Shown: in pieces, positions 17,425-26,230 of the stretch
Numbering within the stretch: position 1 is the stretch's first letter
Layout of the letters: every line of letters starts with the position of its first letter
Origin: CAMFLJ01 sp963702555
GTDB lineage: Bacteria; Actinomycetota; Acidimicrobiia; Acidimicrobiales; Acidimicrobilacustridaceae
Assembly (NCBI GenBank): GCA_963702555.1
Contig: CAVPCW010000011.1
Span: 124,001-188,000 of the forward strand
DNA: 64,000 nt
Reading direction: 5' to 3'
Made by a program: the position numbers and the translations under genes
Notes under the pieces: generated by a model
Database searches by the model: none
Told to the model about the DNA's origin: nothing
Seen by the model: only the letters and a program-made list of their open reading frames with translations

Positions 17425-18515
17425 CGCTGCTCCACCACGACGACCGAGCGGAGGACCTCGCCCTGCTCCATGCGGTGGAACGCGTCCTCGACGCCGTCGA
17501 TGTCGATGGTCTCGCTGACGAAGCGGTCGAGGTCGAGGCGGCCCTGGAGGTACATGTCGATGAACATCGGGAAGTCCCGCGACGGCAGGCAGTCGCCGTA
17601 CCAGCTGGGCTTGAGGCGCCCGCCCCGGCCGAAGAACTCGATCATCGGGAGCTCGATCTTCATGTCCGGCGAGGGCACGCCGACCTGCACGACCGTGCCG
17701 GCGAGGTCACGGGCGTAGAACGCCTGCTCGAACACCTTCGGGTTGCCCACGGCCTCGATGCACACGTCGGCGCCGTTGCCGTCGGTGAGGGCCCGGATGG
17801 CCTCGACGGGGTCGGTCTCCGAGGCGTTCACCGTGTGGGTGGCGCCGAAGTCCTTGGCCCACTCGAGCTTGCCGGCGTCGAGGTCGACGGCGATCACCTT
17901 GGTGGCGCCGGCGAGGCGGGCACCGGCGATGGCGGCGTCGCCCACGCCGCCGCAGCCGAACACGGCGACGCTGTCGCCGGGGCCGACCTGGCCGGTGAAC
18001 ATGGCGGCACCGAGGCCGGCGGTGACGCCGCAGCCCAGGAGGCCGGCGGCCTCGGGGCGGGCCGAGGCGTCGACCGGGGTGCACTGGCCGGCGGCGACCA
18101 GGGTGTACTCGGCGAAGGCGCCGATGCCGAGCGCGGGGCTCAGCTCGGTGCCGTCGGCCAGGGTCATCTTCTGGGTGGCGTTGAACGTGGCGAAGCAGTA
18201 CTGCGGCTCGCCTCGGCGGCAGGCCCGGCAGGTGCCGCAGACGGCTCGCCAGTTGAGGATGACGAAGTCGCCGGGGGCCACGCCCACGACGTCGGGGCCG
18301 ACGGCCTCGACGATGCCGGCGGCCTCGTGGCCGAGCAGGTAGGGGAACTCGTCGCCGATGGCACCCTCGCGGTAGTGGAGGTCGGTGTGGCAGACGCCGC
18401 AGGCCTGGACCCGCACGACGGCCTCACCGGGCCCGGGGTCGGGGACGGTGATGGTCTCGACGGTGACCGGTGCGCCAACGGAACGGGCGATCACGGCGCG
18501 TGCCTCGTACGGCAT
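17421..18515 (-). CDS. mscR: S-(hydroxymethyl)mycothiol dehydrogenase (Zn-dependent)
   Basis: A 364-residue class III-type zinc alcohol dehydrogenase. Catalytic zinc ligands are Cys in GVCHTDLHYREG, His and Glu in LLGHEAAG, and a later Cys in LLGCGVTAGL. The structural zinc loop is CGTCRACRRGEPQYC. NAD binding is by VFGCGGVGDAAIAGA. The sequence pattern (NWRAVCGTC, FATFNATQKMTL) and the MBL partner point to mycothiol-dependent formaldehyde dehydrogenase/S-nitrosomycothiol reductase. It oxidises the spontaneous formaldehyde-mycothiol adduct with NAD+. The ATG at 18515 has a GAGGAG site 7 nt upstream. The gene implies the organism makes mycothiol. Confidence 0.87.
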   Translation of the reverse strand: MPYEARAVIARSVGAPVTVETITVPDPGPGEAVVRVQACGVCHTDLHYREGAIGDEFPYLLGHEAAGIVEAVGPDVVGVAPGDFVILNWRAVCGTCRACRRGEPQYCFATFNATQKMTLADGTELSPALGIGAFAEYTLVAAGQCTPVDASARPEAAGLLGCGVTAGLGAAMFTGQVGPGDSVAVFGCGGVGDAAIAGARLAGATKVIAVDLDAGKLEWAKDFGATHTVNASETDPVEAIRALTDGNGADVCIEAVGNPKVFEQAFYARDLAGTVVQVGVPSPDMKIELPMIEFFGRGGRLKPSWYGDCLPSRDFPMFIDMYLQGRLDLDRFVSETIDIDGVEDAFHRMEQGEVLRSVVVVEQR

Positions 18516-18626
18516 CGGGGGCTCCTCGCGGTGGTGGTTCGGGCGAGGGGACGCTACCTGCCCACCGGTGGTCGCCGCGGCGCCGGGTGGGCTGCGATGC
18601 CGTTCGCCAGACGGGGAACGCCGTCC

Positions 18627-18632
18627 TAGAGT
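18627..18632 (+). promoter_or_regulatory. -10 element TAGAGT before a 24-aa membrane peptide
   Basis: TAGAGT is followed by 6 nt and ATG 18639, the spacing seen at other leaderless starts in the window. Confidence 0.4.
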
Positions 18633-18638
18633 GGGGGC

Positions 18639-18713
18639 ATGAAGAAGCTTCTCGTCCTCATCGTCGTGGTCGCTCTCGCCGCCTTCGCGGTCAAGAAGCT
18701 CCAGGACGCCTGA
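18639..18713 (+). CDS. Single-helix membrane microprotein, 24 aa (DLW-39-like N-terminus)
   Basis: ATG 18639 to TGA 18713. The sequence opens MKKLLVLIVVVALAAFAVKK: two Lys, 16 hydrophobic residues, then KKLQDA. One transmembrane helix flanked by lysines is clear. It resembles the N-terminal part of the DLW-39 family of small actinobacterial proteins but lacks their C-terminal DLW tail. A leaderless -10 box supports expression. The 3' end overlaps the convergent HAD gene by 23 bp. Function unknown; it may be a regulator of a larger membrane protein. Confidence 0.5.
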   Translation: MKKLLVLIVVVALAAFAVKKLQDA

Positions 18714-19563
18714 ACCGAGCGCCCCACGTCGGGCGCCGGGTCACGATCCACCACCCGACGACGACGCCGGCGGCCACACCGCCGGCGACGGCCGCGCCCA
18801 TGGCCAGGCGGCTGGGCGGCGGCAGCACCACCCGCTCTCGCAGCGGGATCCCATGGCGGAACTGCAGCACCGGCCAGTCCTCGAGCTTGGCCACCCGGGC
18901 CAGGTCGCGGTCCGGGTTCACCGCGAACGGGTGACCGACCGAGCGCAGCAGCGGCAGGTCGGTGATCGAGTCGCTGTAGGCGAAGCACGCCGTGAGGTCG
19001 AGGTCGAGCTCCTCGGCCACGGCCTCCACCGCCTCGGCCTTGTACGGGCCGTAGGCGTAGAAGTCGACCTCGCCGGTGTAGCGGCCGAGGTCGTCGAGCC
19101 GGGCCCGGCTGGCGATCACACGGTCGACGCCGAGGTAGGTCCCGAGCGGCTTCACGATCTCCTCGGGTGACGCCGACACGAGGAACACCAGACGGCCGGC
19201 GGCGCGGTGCTCCTGGATGAGCTCCAGGGCCTCGGCGTAGACGATCGGGTCGATGACGTCGGTGAGCGTGTCGGCCACCAGCGCGGCGATGGTCTCGCGC
19301 TCCCAGCCCCGGGTGATGCGCAGAGCCGACTCGCGGAAGCGGCGCATGCGCTCCTCGCCGGCCCCGAGGTAGTGGAAGACCAGGCCGTTCCAGACGGCTC
19401 GGGCCATGAGGCGGCGGTTGATCATGCCGGCACGGCGCAGTGGTCCCCCGAAGGCGACCATCGAGGCCTTGGCGATGACGGTCTTGTCGAGGTCGAAGAA
19501 GGCCGCCTCCATCGCGACCACCATAGGGGCGGGGCCCCGCGACCCCGGGTCGACCGTCGTCAC
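18691..19563 (-). CDS. HAD-IB family phosphatase with C-terminal membrane anchor
   Basis: A 290-residue HAD-superfamily hydrolase of subfamily IB. Motif I is FFDLDKTVIAK (Asp nucleophile), motif II is FLVSASPEEIV, and motif IV is AYSDSITDLPLL. A hydrophobic helix (AMGAAVAGGVAAGVVVGWW) close to the C-terminus would anchor it to the membrane. It is transcribed divergently from the ssd/tad genes, as Rv3661 and Rv3660c are paired in mycobacteria. Start uncertain: GTG 19563 (weak AAGGGG upstream) or ATG 19524, which removes 13 residues. Homologues are SerB- or lysophosphatidate-phosphatase-like; the substrate is unproven. Confidence 0.82.
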   Translation of the reverse strand: MTTVDPGSRGPAPMVVAMEAAFFDLDKTVIAKASMVAFGGPLRRAGMINRRLMARAVWNGLVFHYLGAGEERMRRFRESALRITRGWERETIAALVADTLTDVIDPIVYAEALELIQEHRAAGRLVFLVSASPEEIVKPLGTYLGVDRVIASRARLDDLGRYTGEVDFYAYGPYKAEAVEAVAEELDLDLTACFAYSDSITDLPLLRSVGHPFAVNPDRDLARVAKLEDWPVLQFRHGIPLRERVVLPPPSRLAMGAAVAGGVAAGVVVGWWIVTRRPTWGARFRRPGAS

Positions 19564-19653
19564 ACCTCGGCCCCTTGACCGCGCCGGACCCCGGCCGTAC
19601 CGTGCGGCCCACCTTCCCCGGGACGCGTCGATGTACCGCGTACGGGAGATCCC

Positions 19654-20328
19654 ATGCTCGTGTCCTGCTGGTCCGCCAAGGGCGGATCCGGTACCACCGT
19701 CGTGGCTGCGGCCATGGCGTCACTGATGGGGGCGCGCCACGACCACGGCGCCCTGCTCGTCGACCTCGGCGGCGACCTGCCCGCTGCGCTCGGGGTGCCC
19801 GAGCCCGACGGCCCGGGCCTCGCCGAGTGGCTGGCGGCGGGGGCCTCGGTGCCCGCCGACGCCCTGGCTCGGCTCGAGGTGCCGGTCCGTCCCGGCCTCC
19901 GGCTGCTGCCGAGGGGCCGGGCGGCGCTCGCCGGCCCCGACCGGGCGGAGGTGCTGGCCGCGCTCCTGGCCGGCGATCCCCGCTCGGTGGTCGTCGACGT
20001 CGGGGTCGTCACCCGGGGCCCGGGGGAGGGGCCCGCGGCCGACGTGGCCCGGGTGCTGGCGGCCTCGGCCACGCTGTCGCTGCTCGTCACCCGCTGCTGC
20101 TACCTGTCGGCCCGCCGGGCCAGCGCCCTCTCGCTGCGGCCGTCCGGTGTCGTGCTCCTCACCGAACGGGGTCGCAACCTCGGGCGCTGGGAGATGGAGG
20201 ATCTCATCGGCGCGCCGGTCGTGGCCGAGGTCCCGATCGAGCCCGAGATCTTCCGGGCCGCCGACTGCGGGCAGCTGGGACGGCGGGTGCCCCGTCCCCT
20301 CGAGCGGGCGCTGCGCCATGCCGCCTGA
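19654..20328 (+). CDS. Ssd/CpaE/TadZ-like ATPase of the tad pilus locus (short form)
   Basis: A 224-residue MinD/ParA-superfamily protein. The deviant Walker A motif SAKGGSGTTVVAA is near the N-terminus, LLVDLGGDLPAALG follows as the A' motif, and VVVDVGVVT is near residue 110. TadZ/CpaE proteins usually carry an N-terminal receiver-like domain of about 120 residues. It is absent here and the ATPase starts at residue 1. Such proteins place the pilus machine in the cell, and mycobacterial Ssd affects septum placement. The end overlaps tadA by 11 bp. ATG 19654 has GGGAGA 4 nt upstream. Confidence 0.78.
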   Translation: MLVSCWSAKGGSGTTVVAAAMASLMGARHDHGALLVDLGGDLPAALGVPEPDGPGLAEWLAAGASVPADALARLEVPVRPGLRLLPRGRAALAGPDRAEVLAALLAGDPRSVVVDVGVVTRGPGEGPAADVARVLAASATLSLLVTRCCYLSARRASALSLRPSGVVLLTERGRNLGRWEMEDLIGAPVVAEVPIEPEIFRAADCGQLGRRVPRPLERALRHAA

Positions 20329-21508
20329 CGCGGGTGACGGCCTCGTCGAGGTGCTCCACCGCGGCCTGCTCGACCGGGCCGCCTCTGACGGGTCGCCGGC
20401 GGCCCAGCGGGCGTTGCTGCGCTCTCTCGCCCGCGACCGCGACCCTCTGCTCCCGGGCTCGTCGGTGGAGTCGGTGGTCGAGCGGGTCCGCGCCCGGGTC
20501 GACGGGCTCGGTCCCCTCGAGCCGCTGCTCGCCGACCCCTCGGTCGACGAGGTCATGCTCAACGGGGGAGGGGAGGTGTGGGTCGAGCGCCACGGCCACC
20601 TCGAGTGCACTCCGGTCGTGGTCGACGAGGCCACCGCCCTCGCCCTCATCGAGCGCATCGTCGCCCCGCTCGGGCTCCGGGTCGACCGGTCGAGCCCGCT
20701 GGTCGACGCCCGCCTCCCCGACGGCTCGCGGGTGAACGCGGTCGTGCGTCCGCTGGCCGTCGACGGGCCGTGCCTCACCATCCGGCGCTTCGGGGCGCGG
20801 GCGGTGGGGCTGCGGGAGGTGGCCCATCCGGGCGCGGCGGCCCTGCTGGCGTGGGCCGTCGCCTCCCGGGCCAACGTGGTGGTGTGCGGAGGCGCGGGCG
20901 CCGGCAAGACCACGCTGCTCAACGCCCTGGCTGCCGAGATCCCCGACCACGACCGGGTCGTCACCGTGGAGGACGCCGCTGAGCTGCGGCTGCCCGGTCG
21001 CCACGTGGTCCGCCTGGAGGCCCGCCCGGCCGGGGCCGAGGGCAACGGGGAGGTGCGAATCCGCGACCTCGTGCGCAACGCCCTACGGATGCGCCCCGAC
21101 CGCATCGTGGTGGGCGAGGTCCGGGCCGGCGAGGCCCTCGACATGTTGCAGGCCATGAACACCGGCCACGAGGGCTCCCTGTCGACGTGCCACGCCAACT
21201 CGCCGGCCGACGCCCTCCGGCGGCTCGAGACGCTGGTCCTGATGGGCGACGTCGCCCTCCCGCTGGCCGCGGTCCGCGAGCAGGTTCGTTCGGCGCTCGA
21301 CCTCGTCGTCCAGATCTCCCGCCGGCCCGACGGCGGCCGTCGGGTCACGGCCGTGGCCGAGGTCGAGCCCACCGGCCAGTCCGGCGAGGCCGTGGTCGCC
21401 CGATCGCTCACCGATCCCGACGGCCGGCTGGTCGGCCTGCCCCGGCGCCCGCCCCGGTCTGCGTCGGCCACCGCTCCCGTCCCCGACTGGATCGAGGCCG
21501 GCCGATGA
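20318..21508 (+). CDS. tadA: TadA/CpaF secretion ATPase
   Basis: A 396-residue type II/IV secretion ATPase that powers Flp pilus assembly. The N-terminal domain contains LGPLEPLLADPSVDEVMLNG, the CpaF signature. Walker A is GGAGAGKTTLLNA (about residue 192), the Asp box is VTVEDAAELRL, Walker B is DRIVVGEVRAGEALDML, and the His box is GHEGSLSTCHANSP. It overlaps both neighbours (11 bp upstream, ATGA downstream). Homo-hexameric and cytosolic, docking on TadB/TadC. Confidence 0.92.
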   Translation: MPPDAGDGLVEVLHRGLLDRAASDGSPAAQRALLRSLARDRDPLLPGSSVESVVERVRARVDGLGPLEPLLADPSVDEVMLNGGGEVWVERHGHLECTPVVVDEATALALIERIVAPLGLRVDRSSPLVDARLPDGSRVNAVVRPLAVDGPCLTIRRFGARAVGLREVAHPGAAALLAWAVASRANVVVCGGAGAGKTTLLNALAAEIPDHDRVVTVEDAAELRLPGRHVVRLEARPAGAEGNGEVRIRDLVRNALRMRPDRIVVGEVRAGEALDMLQAMNTGHEGSLSTCHANSPADALRRLETLVLMGDVALPLAAVREQVRSALDLVVQISRRPDGGRRVTAVAEVEPTGQSGEAVVARSLTDPDGRLVGLPRRPPRSASATAPVPDWIEAGR

Positions 21509-22281
21509 CGGGCCCGCTGGTCGCTGCGGTCGTGGTGGGTGTCGCGGTGGTCGCCTCGACGGTGGTGCTGGCCGGCGTCGGCGACGTGGTCACCGGGGCG
21601 CGGACCCGTCGTCGGGCGCGCGCCCTCCGGTCGTCGTGGAGGGCCGTCGGTCCGACCTCCCCGTCGTCCCCCTGGGCCGGCCTCGTCGGCGGTTTCCGGC
21701 GCCGGGCGGTCCCGCAGCTGACGGCGGTCACCGGCGGCGCCACACGCTCGCGGCGACGGGCCGACCGCGCCCTGCCCGCGCTGCTCGACCAGGTCACCCG
21801 GCAGCTCCGTTCCGGCGCCTCCCTTCCCGTCGCCGTCGCCACCGCGGCCTCGGCCGGCGTCGACCCGGGCACCGTCCGCCTCGGTGACGACCTCGCGGCC
21901 GGGGCCGGCCTCGGGCCCGCGGTGGCGGCGTGGCACGCCGACTGCCCGACGCCCGCCCGAGGCCTCGTCGCCGCCGCCCTCTCGCTGGCGGGCGACGCCG
22001 GTGGTTCGGTGGCGTCGGTGCTCGACGGGGTCACCGACACCCTCCGCGACCGCATCGCCCTCGACCGGGAGGTCGCCGCCCTCTCCTCCCAGGCCCGGGC
22101 CTCGGCTGCGGTGCTGGTGGTGGCTCCGGTGGTGTTCGCCGGCCTGGCCGCTGCTGCCGACCCCCGGGTCGCCCGGGTCCTGCTCGGGAGCCCTCTCGGC
22201 TGGGCCTGCCTGGCGGCCGGTGCCGTGCTCGACACGGCCGGCGCGCTGTGGATGGCCCACCTCGTGGGGCGGTCGCGATGA
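21505..22281 (+). CDS. tadB: TadB-like pilus assembly membrane protein
   Basis: A 258-residue type II secretion system F-domain protein. It has an N-terminal helix (LVAAVVVGVAVVASTVVLAG), a cytosolic helical T2SSF domain (LLDQVTRQLRSGASLPVAVATAA, then LSLAGDAGGSVASVLDGV), and two C-terminal helices. It forms the inner-membrane platform of the Flp pilus with TadC. It is shorter than proteobacterial TadB, as is usual in actinobacteria. Start and stop overlap tadA and tadC by 4 bp each. Confidence 0.87.
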   Translation: MTGPLVAAVVVGVAVVASTVVLAGVGDVVTGARTRRRARALRSSWRAVGPTSPSSPWAGLVGGFRRRAVPQLTAVTGGATRSRRRADRALPALLDQVTRQLRSGASLPVAVATAASAGVDPGTVRLGDDLAAGAGLGPAVAAWHADCPTPARGLVAAALSLAGDAGGSVASVLDGVTDTLRDRIALDREVAALSSQARASAAVLVVAPVVFAGLAAAADPRVARVLLGSPLGWACLAAGAVLDTAGALWMAHLVGRSR

Positions 22282-23099
22282 GCCCGGCGGCGTGGTTCGC
22301 CGGCCTGCTGGCGCCGCTCGCGGTGCTGCTGGCGTTGGCGCCTCCGGGCACGCTCGCCCGGCGGAGGTTCCGGCACCACCGGCCCGGCGTCCTCGGTCGA
22401 CCGCCCGGGGCCCGTCGGCGCCCTGCCCTGCGGCCGGTCGGCCGGGCTCTCCCGGCCCTCGAGGTCGTGGGTCGCCGGATGCGAGCTCTGACCGGCCGCC
22501 CGCCGGATGCCGTGGCCGACCGGCGTGCGGGCGCGGCGGCGTCGGTCGCACTGGTGGCGGCCGTCGTGGTGTCGCCGGTCGTCGCCATCCCTGCCGCAGC
22601 CCTCACCTGGGCGGTGCCCGCGGCCAGGGCCAGGGGTCGGCGGCTGGCCCGTGACCGCGAGGTGCGCACCGCGCTCCCCGACACGGTCGACCTCTTCCGC
22701 CTCGCCGTCGGCGCCGGGCTGTCCGTGCACCAGGCGGTCGACGCGGTCGCCCGCCACGCGCCTGCCCCCATCGACACCGCGCTCGCCGAGACCCGCCGGC
22801 GGGTCGACCTCGGGGAGCGGCTCGGCGACGCCCTCGACGTGCTCGACGACCTGGGCGACCCTGCCCTGGCCCTCAACGCCGCGCTGCGTGGTGCCGCCCG
22901 CTACGGCTCGCCGCTGGGTGCGGCTCTCGAACGCGTCGCCGTCGACGCCCGCGTGCTGCGCCGGCGCCGGGCCGAGGAGGAAGCCCGCCGCCTGCCGGTG
23001 CAGCTGCTCTTCCCGCTCGTGCTCTGCGTGCTCCCGGCCTTCGGCCTGCTCGCGGTGGTGCCACTCCTCCTCGCGTCGCTGCAGTCCCTGCAGCTCTGA
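22278..23099 (+). CDS. tadC: TadC-like pilus assembly membrane protein
   Basis: A 273-residue second T2SSF-domain platform protein. An N-terminal helix and an Arg/Pro-rich loop precede a membrane pair (AAASVALVAAVVVSPVVAIP). The F-domain follows (LPDTVDLFRLAVGAGLSVHQAV, then LGDALDVLDDLGDPALAL) and a C-terminal hairpin LLFPLVLCVLPAFGLLAVVP. Paired with TadB in an overlapping operon. No gene follows within 44 bp, after which the pilin gene starts with its own GAGGAG site. Confidence 0.87.
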   Translation: MSPAAWFAGLLAPLAVLLALAPPGTLARRRFRHHRPGVLGRPPGARRRPALRPVGRALPALEVVGRRMRALTGRPPDAVADRRAGAAASVALVAAVVVSPVVAIPAAALTWAVPAARARGRRLARDREVRTALPDTVDLFRLAVGAGLSVHQAVDAVARHAPAPIDTALAETRRRVDLGERLGDALDVLDDLGDPALALNAALRGAARYGSPLGAALERVAVDARVLRRRRAEEEARRLPVQLLFPLVLCVLPAFGLLAVVPLLLASLQSLQL

Positions 23100-23143
23100 C
23101 GCCGGCCTTCCCCCTCCACCGTCCTCACCCGAGGAGAACCCCT

Positions 23144-23413
23144 GTGTCCCACCTGATCCTGCGCGGCCAGCTCGCGCTCCTGCTCGCCGTCACCGACGTC
23201 CTCGACCGGGTCGCCGATCCGGCCGCCCACCCCGGCACCCGACCCGGCGGCCGCGGCCGCGGTGACGGCGGCCAGACCACCGCCGAGTACGGCCTCGTCC
23301 TCCTCGGCGCCGCCGGCATCGCCCTGCTCCTCGTGGGCTGGGCCACCAAGTCGGGCGCCATCGGGAAGCTGTTCGACGCCGTCATGGACAACGTCATCGG
23401 ACGGGTGAAGTGA
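23144..23413 (+). CDS. Flp-type pilin, DUF4244 family
   Basis: An 89-residue small pilin. A roughly 43-residue leader, longer than in classical Flp, ends in GRGDGGQTTAEYGLVLLGAA. Cleavage by a prepilin peptidase is expected after the second Gly of GG|QTTAEYG, leaving Glu at position 5 of the mature hydrophobic helix. The C-terminus is short and polar. DUF4244 pilins are standard for actinobacterial tad loci. A GAGGAGAACCCC site precedes the GTG start. No TadV peptidase gene is in this window, so processing must come from elsewhere. Confidence 0.85.
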   Translation: MSHLILRGQLALLLAVTDVLDRVADPAAHPGTRPGGRGRGDGGQTTAEYGLVLLGAAGIALLLVGWATKSGAIGKLFDAVMDNVIGRVK

Positions 23414-23802
23414 GCCGGACGAGGCGGGGGGACCGGGGCCAGGCCACTGTCGAGCTGGCCCTCGTCCTCCCCCTCGTCGTGCTCCTCGTGCTGCTGGTGC
23501 TGCAGGCCGGGCTGGTGCTGCGCGACCAGCTGCTCGTGGCCCATGCGGCGCGGGAGGCGGCGCGGGCCGCCTCGGTCGCCGACGGCGACCGCACCGTGGC
23601 CGCCCGCGCGGGGGCCGAGCGATCGGGCTCCCTCGACCCGGCGCACATGGTGGTGCGCACGACCTCCCGGGAGGGCGGCGAGGCGGTCGTGGTCCGGGTC
23701 GACTACGAGAGCACCACCGACGTGCCGCTCGTGGGGCTGCTGCTGCCCGACATCAGGCTGAAGGGCGAGGCGGTGATGCGGGTGGAGGCGCCGGCCGGTT
23801 GA
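23410..23802 (+). CDS. tadE: TadE-family pseudopilin
   Basis: A 130-residue protein starting GTG in an overlap with the pilin stop. The N-terminal RGDRGQATVELALVLPLVVLLV is the prepilin-like TadE motif: Gly cleavage site, Glu at +5, then one membrane helix. The remainder is an extracellular alpha/beta domain typical of minor pilins (EAARAASVADGD, then VVRVDYESTTDVPLVG). It probably primes or caps the Flp pilus. No separate TadF/TadG follows; the convergent helicase gene ends 12 bp later. Confidence 0.85.
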   Translation: MSRTRRGDRGQATVELALVLPLVVLLVLLVLQAGLVLRDQLLVAHAAREAARAASVADGDRTVAARAGAERSGSLDPAHMVVRTTSREGGEAVVVRVDYESTTDVPLVGLLLPDIRLKGEAVMRVEAPAG

Positions 23803-23814
23803 GCGGCCCGCTGC

Positions 23815-26091
23815 TCAACCGGTGAGGATCGTGCGGATCAGCGCCGCCGCGGCCGCCTTGTCGAGCGGGTCGTTGCCGTTGCCGCACTTCGGCGACTGCA
23901 CGCACGACGGGCAGCCGTCTCGGCAGCCGCACGACTCGATGACGTCGAGGGTGGCGGCGAGGTGGCGGTCGGCGGCGGCGTAGCCCAGCTCGGCCACGCC
24001 GGCTCCGCCCGGGTAGCCGTCGTAGATCACGATGGTGGAGGCGCCGGTCTCGGGCAGGTACGGCGTGGACACGCCACCGACGTCCCACCGGTCGCAGATG
24101 GTGAACAGCGGGAGGATGCCGATGGCGGCGTGCTCGGCGGCATGGAGCGCGCCCGGCACGACGGCGGGCCCGACCCCGGCGTCGGCCAGGACCTCGTCGG
24201 GGACGACGTACCAGAACGCCCGGGTGACCAGCTCGCCCGGAGGTAGGTCGAGGTCGTGGAGGCCGAGCTGCTCGCCGGTGAAGGCGTCGAAGCGGCGATA
24301 GCCGATGACCTGCGACCGCACCCGCACCGGGCCGAGCGCGAGGCGGGCGGCGCCCACCGTCCGCTCCTGTTCGGTGTCGAGCACGGCGATCTCGGTGGCC
24401 GTGCGGGGCTGGGTGTACTCGCCGCCGTCGGCCGGCTCGACCAGGGCCACGCGGTCGTCGAGGTCGAGGCTGGCCACGCGCCACGACCGACCCTGGTGGA
24501 GGTAGACCGCGCCGGGGTGCACGAGGCGGAACGCCCGAGACCCGTCGACCGTGCCGACGAGGGTGCCGTCGGCGGTGGCGATGCGGAACTCGTCGCCCCC
24601 GGCGTTGCGCAGGCCCACGCCGTGCGACGGCCAGCCCCGGCCGGCCCACACCGCGGCGGGGCCGCGGCGGTGGTGGGGCGGGCGCAGCTTCAGGACGTCG
24701 TCGAGCACCAGGCGGCGCACGCCGTCGTCGAGCTGGTCGGGCCACCAGCGGTCGTCGAGCGGGGTGAGGGGCAGCTCGTAGGCGGCGCAGGCCAGGTGGG
24801 GGAGCAGCACGTGCGGGTTGGTGGGGTTCACGACCGCGGGCTCGGGCGGGCGGGTGAAGAGCTCCTCGGGGTGGTGCATGAACCACTGGTCGAGCTGGTC
24901 GTCGCCGGCGACGAGGGCGGCGATCGAGGCCTGGGTGTCGCGCCCGGCCCGGCCCGCCTGCTGCCACATCGAGGCGATGGTGCCGGGGAAGCCGTTGAGC
25001 ACGCAGGCGTCGAGGCCGCCCACGTCGATGCCGAGCTCGAGGGCGGTGGTGGCCACCACGCCGCGCAGCGACCCGCTGAACAGCTTCTTCTCGATCTCGC
25101 GCCGCTCGGCGGTGAGGTAGCCGCCGCGGTAGGGGCGCACGGTGTCGGCGAGGTCGGCCCGGAGGCGGCGCTTCACGTCGGCCGCCACCAGCTCGGTGCC
25201 CTTGCGGCTGCGGCAGAAGGCGATGGTGCGGTGCCCGCCGGTGATCAGCGCGCTCATGAGCTCCGCGGTGTCGCGGGCCGACGAGGTGGACCGGCCCCCC
25301 TCGACGTCGTCGCCGGCAGGGTTCCAGAGCACGAACACGCGCTCGCCACGGGGTGAGCCGTCGTCGGTGACCTCCTCGACCGGAAGGCCGCACAGCTCCG
25401 AGGCCAGGCGGCCGGGCTCGCCGATGGTGGCCGAGGTGAAGACGAAGGTGGGTGACGAGCCGTAGTGGGCGCAGATGCGGCGCAGGCGGCGCAGCAGGTT
25501 GGCCACGTGGCTGCCGAAGATGCCCCGCAGGGTGTGGAGCTCGTCGATGACGACGTAGCGGAGGCGCAGGAAGAAGGTGGCCCACTTGGCGTGGTGGGGG
25601 AGCAGCCCGACGTGGAGCATCTCGGGGTTGGTGAGCACCACGTTGGCGTTGGCCCGCACCCAGGTGCGCTCCTCGGGGGAGCAGTCGCCGTCGTAGGTGG
25701 CCGCCACCAGGCCGGGCACCTCGAGGGCCGTCATCGAGCGGAGCTGGTCCTGGGCGAGGGCCTTGGTGGGGAACAGCAGCAACGAGGTGGCCGGTCGCAG
25801 CCCGGTGGCCACGGCTTCGGCGATGGGGGCCTGGAAGCAGAGGGACTTGCCCGAGGCGGTGCCGGTGGCGACGGCGACCGACCGGCCGGCGCGGAGGTGG
25901 TCGATGGCCTCGGCCTGGTGGGTCCAGAAGCCGTCGACGCCGAGCCGGTCGCGGACGACATCGGGGAGTGGGGTGGCGAGCTCGGCGTGGCGCGCCGCTC
26001 GGACCGGGAGGTGCTCGACGTGCACCAGCCGGGGGTCGTCGACGAGCGACGAGAGGAAGCCGTCGAGGCCGGGCTCGGCGGGAAGGGCCAC
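23815..26091 (-). CDS. MrfA/YprA-like DEAD/DEAH helicase with C-terminal DUF1998 cysteine cluster
   Basis: A superfamily 2 DNA helicase of about 758 residues. Landmarks are the Q-like motif WTHQAEAIDHL, motif I ATGTASGKSLCF, motif II VIDELHTLRG, motif III TSATIGEPGRL, motif V-region ATTALELGIDVGGLDA, and motif VI QQAGRAGR. The C-terminal part has the four-Cys DUF1998 pattern CGCRDGCPSCVQSPKCGNGN. B. subtilis MrfA with this layout repairs mitomycin C damage; the mycobacterial homologue is Rv3649, close to the tad/ssd locus there as here. GTG 26091 was chosen because upstream in-frame sequence lacks similarity. The start has no clear ribosome-binding site and remains uncertain. Confidence 0.88.
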   Translation of the reverse strand: MALPAEPGLDGFLSSLVDDPRLVHVEHLPVRAARHAELATPLPDVVRDRLGVDGFWTHQAEAIDHLRAGRSVAVATGTASGKSLCFQAPIAEAVATGLRPATSLLLFPTKALAQDQLRSMTALEVPGLVAATYDGDCSPEERTWVRANANVVLTNPEMLHVGLLPHHAKWATFFLRLRYVVIDELHTLRGIFGSHVANLLRRLRRICAHYGSSPTFVFTSATIGEPGRLASELCGLPVEEVTDDGSPRGERVFVLWNPAGDDVEGGRSTSSARDTAELMSALITGGHRTIAFCRSRKGTELVAADVKRRLRADLADTVRPYRGGYLTAERREIEKKLFSGSLRGVVATTALELGIDVGGLDACVLNGFPGTIASMWQQAGRAGRDTQASIAALVAGDDQLDQWFMHHPEELFTRPPEPAVVNPTNPHVLLPHLACAAYELPLTPLDDRWWPDQLDDGVRRLVLDDVLKLRPPHHRRGPAAVWAGRGWPSHGVGLRNAGGDEFRIATADGTLVGTVDGSRAFRLVHPGAVYLHQGRSWRVASLDLDDRVALVEPADGGEYTQPRTATEIAVLDTEQERTVGAARLALGPVRVRSQVIGYRRFDAFTGEQLGLHDLDLPPGELVTRAFWYVVPDEVLADAGVGPAVVPGALHAAEHAAIGILPLFTICDRWDVGGVSTPYLPETGASTIVIYDGYPGGAGVAELGYAAADRHLAATLDVIESCGCRDGCPSCVQSPKCGNGNDPLDKAAAAALIRTILTG

Positions 26092-26230
26092 GGTGCGATG
26101 GTACGCAGGGGGTACGACGAACCACACGCGTGTCGTTTCCGCGGGTCGGGGGCCGAGGCGCCGCAGGGGCCCGGACGCCGCGGCGGTACCCTCGACAGGC
26201 CCAGCCCGGTGGCCGTTCCGGAGGATCCCC

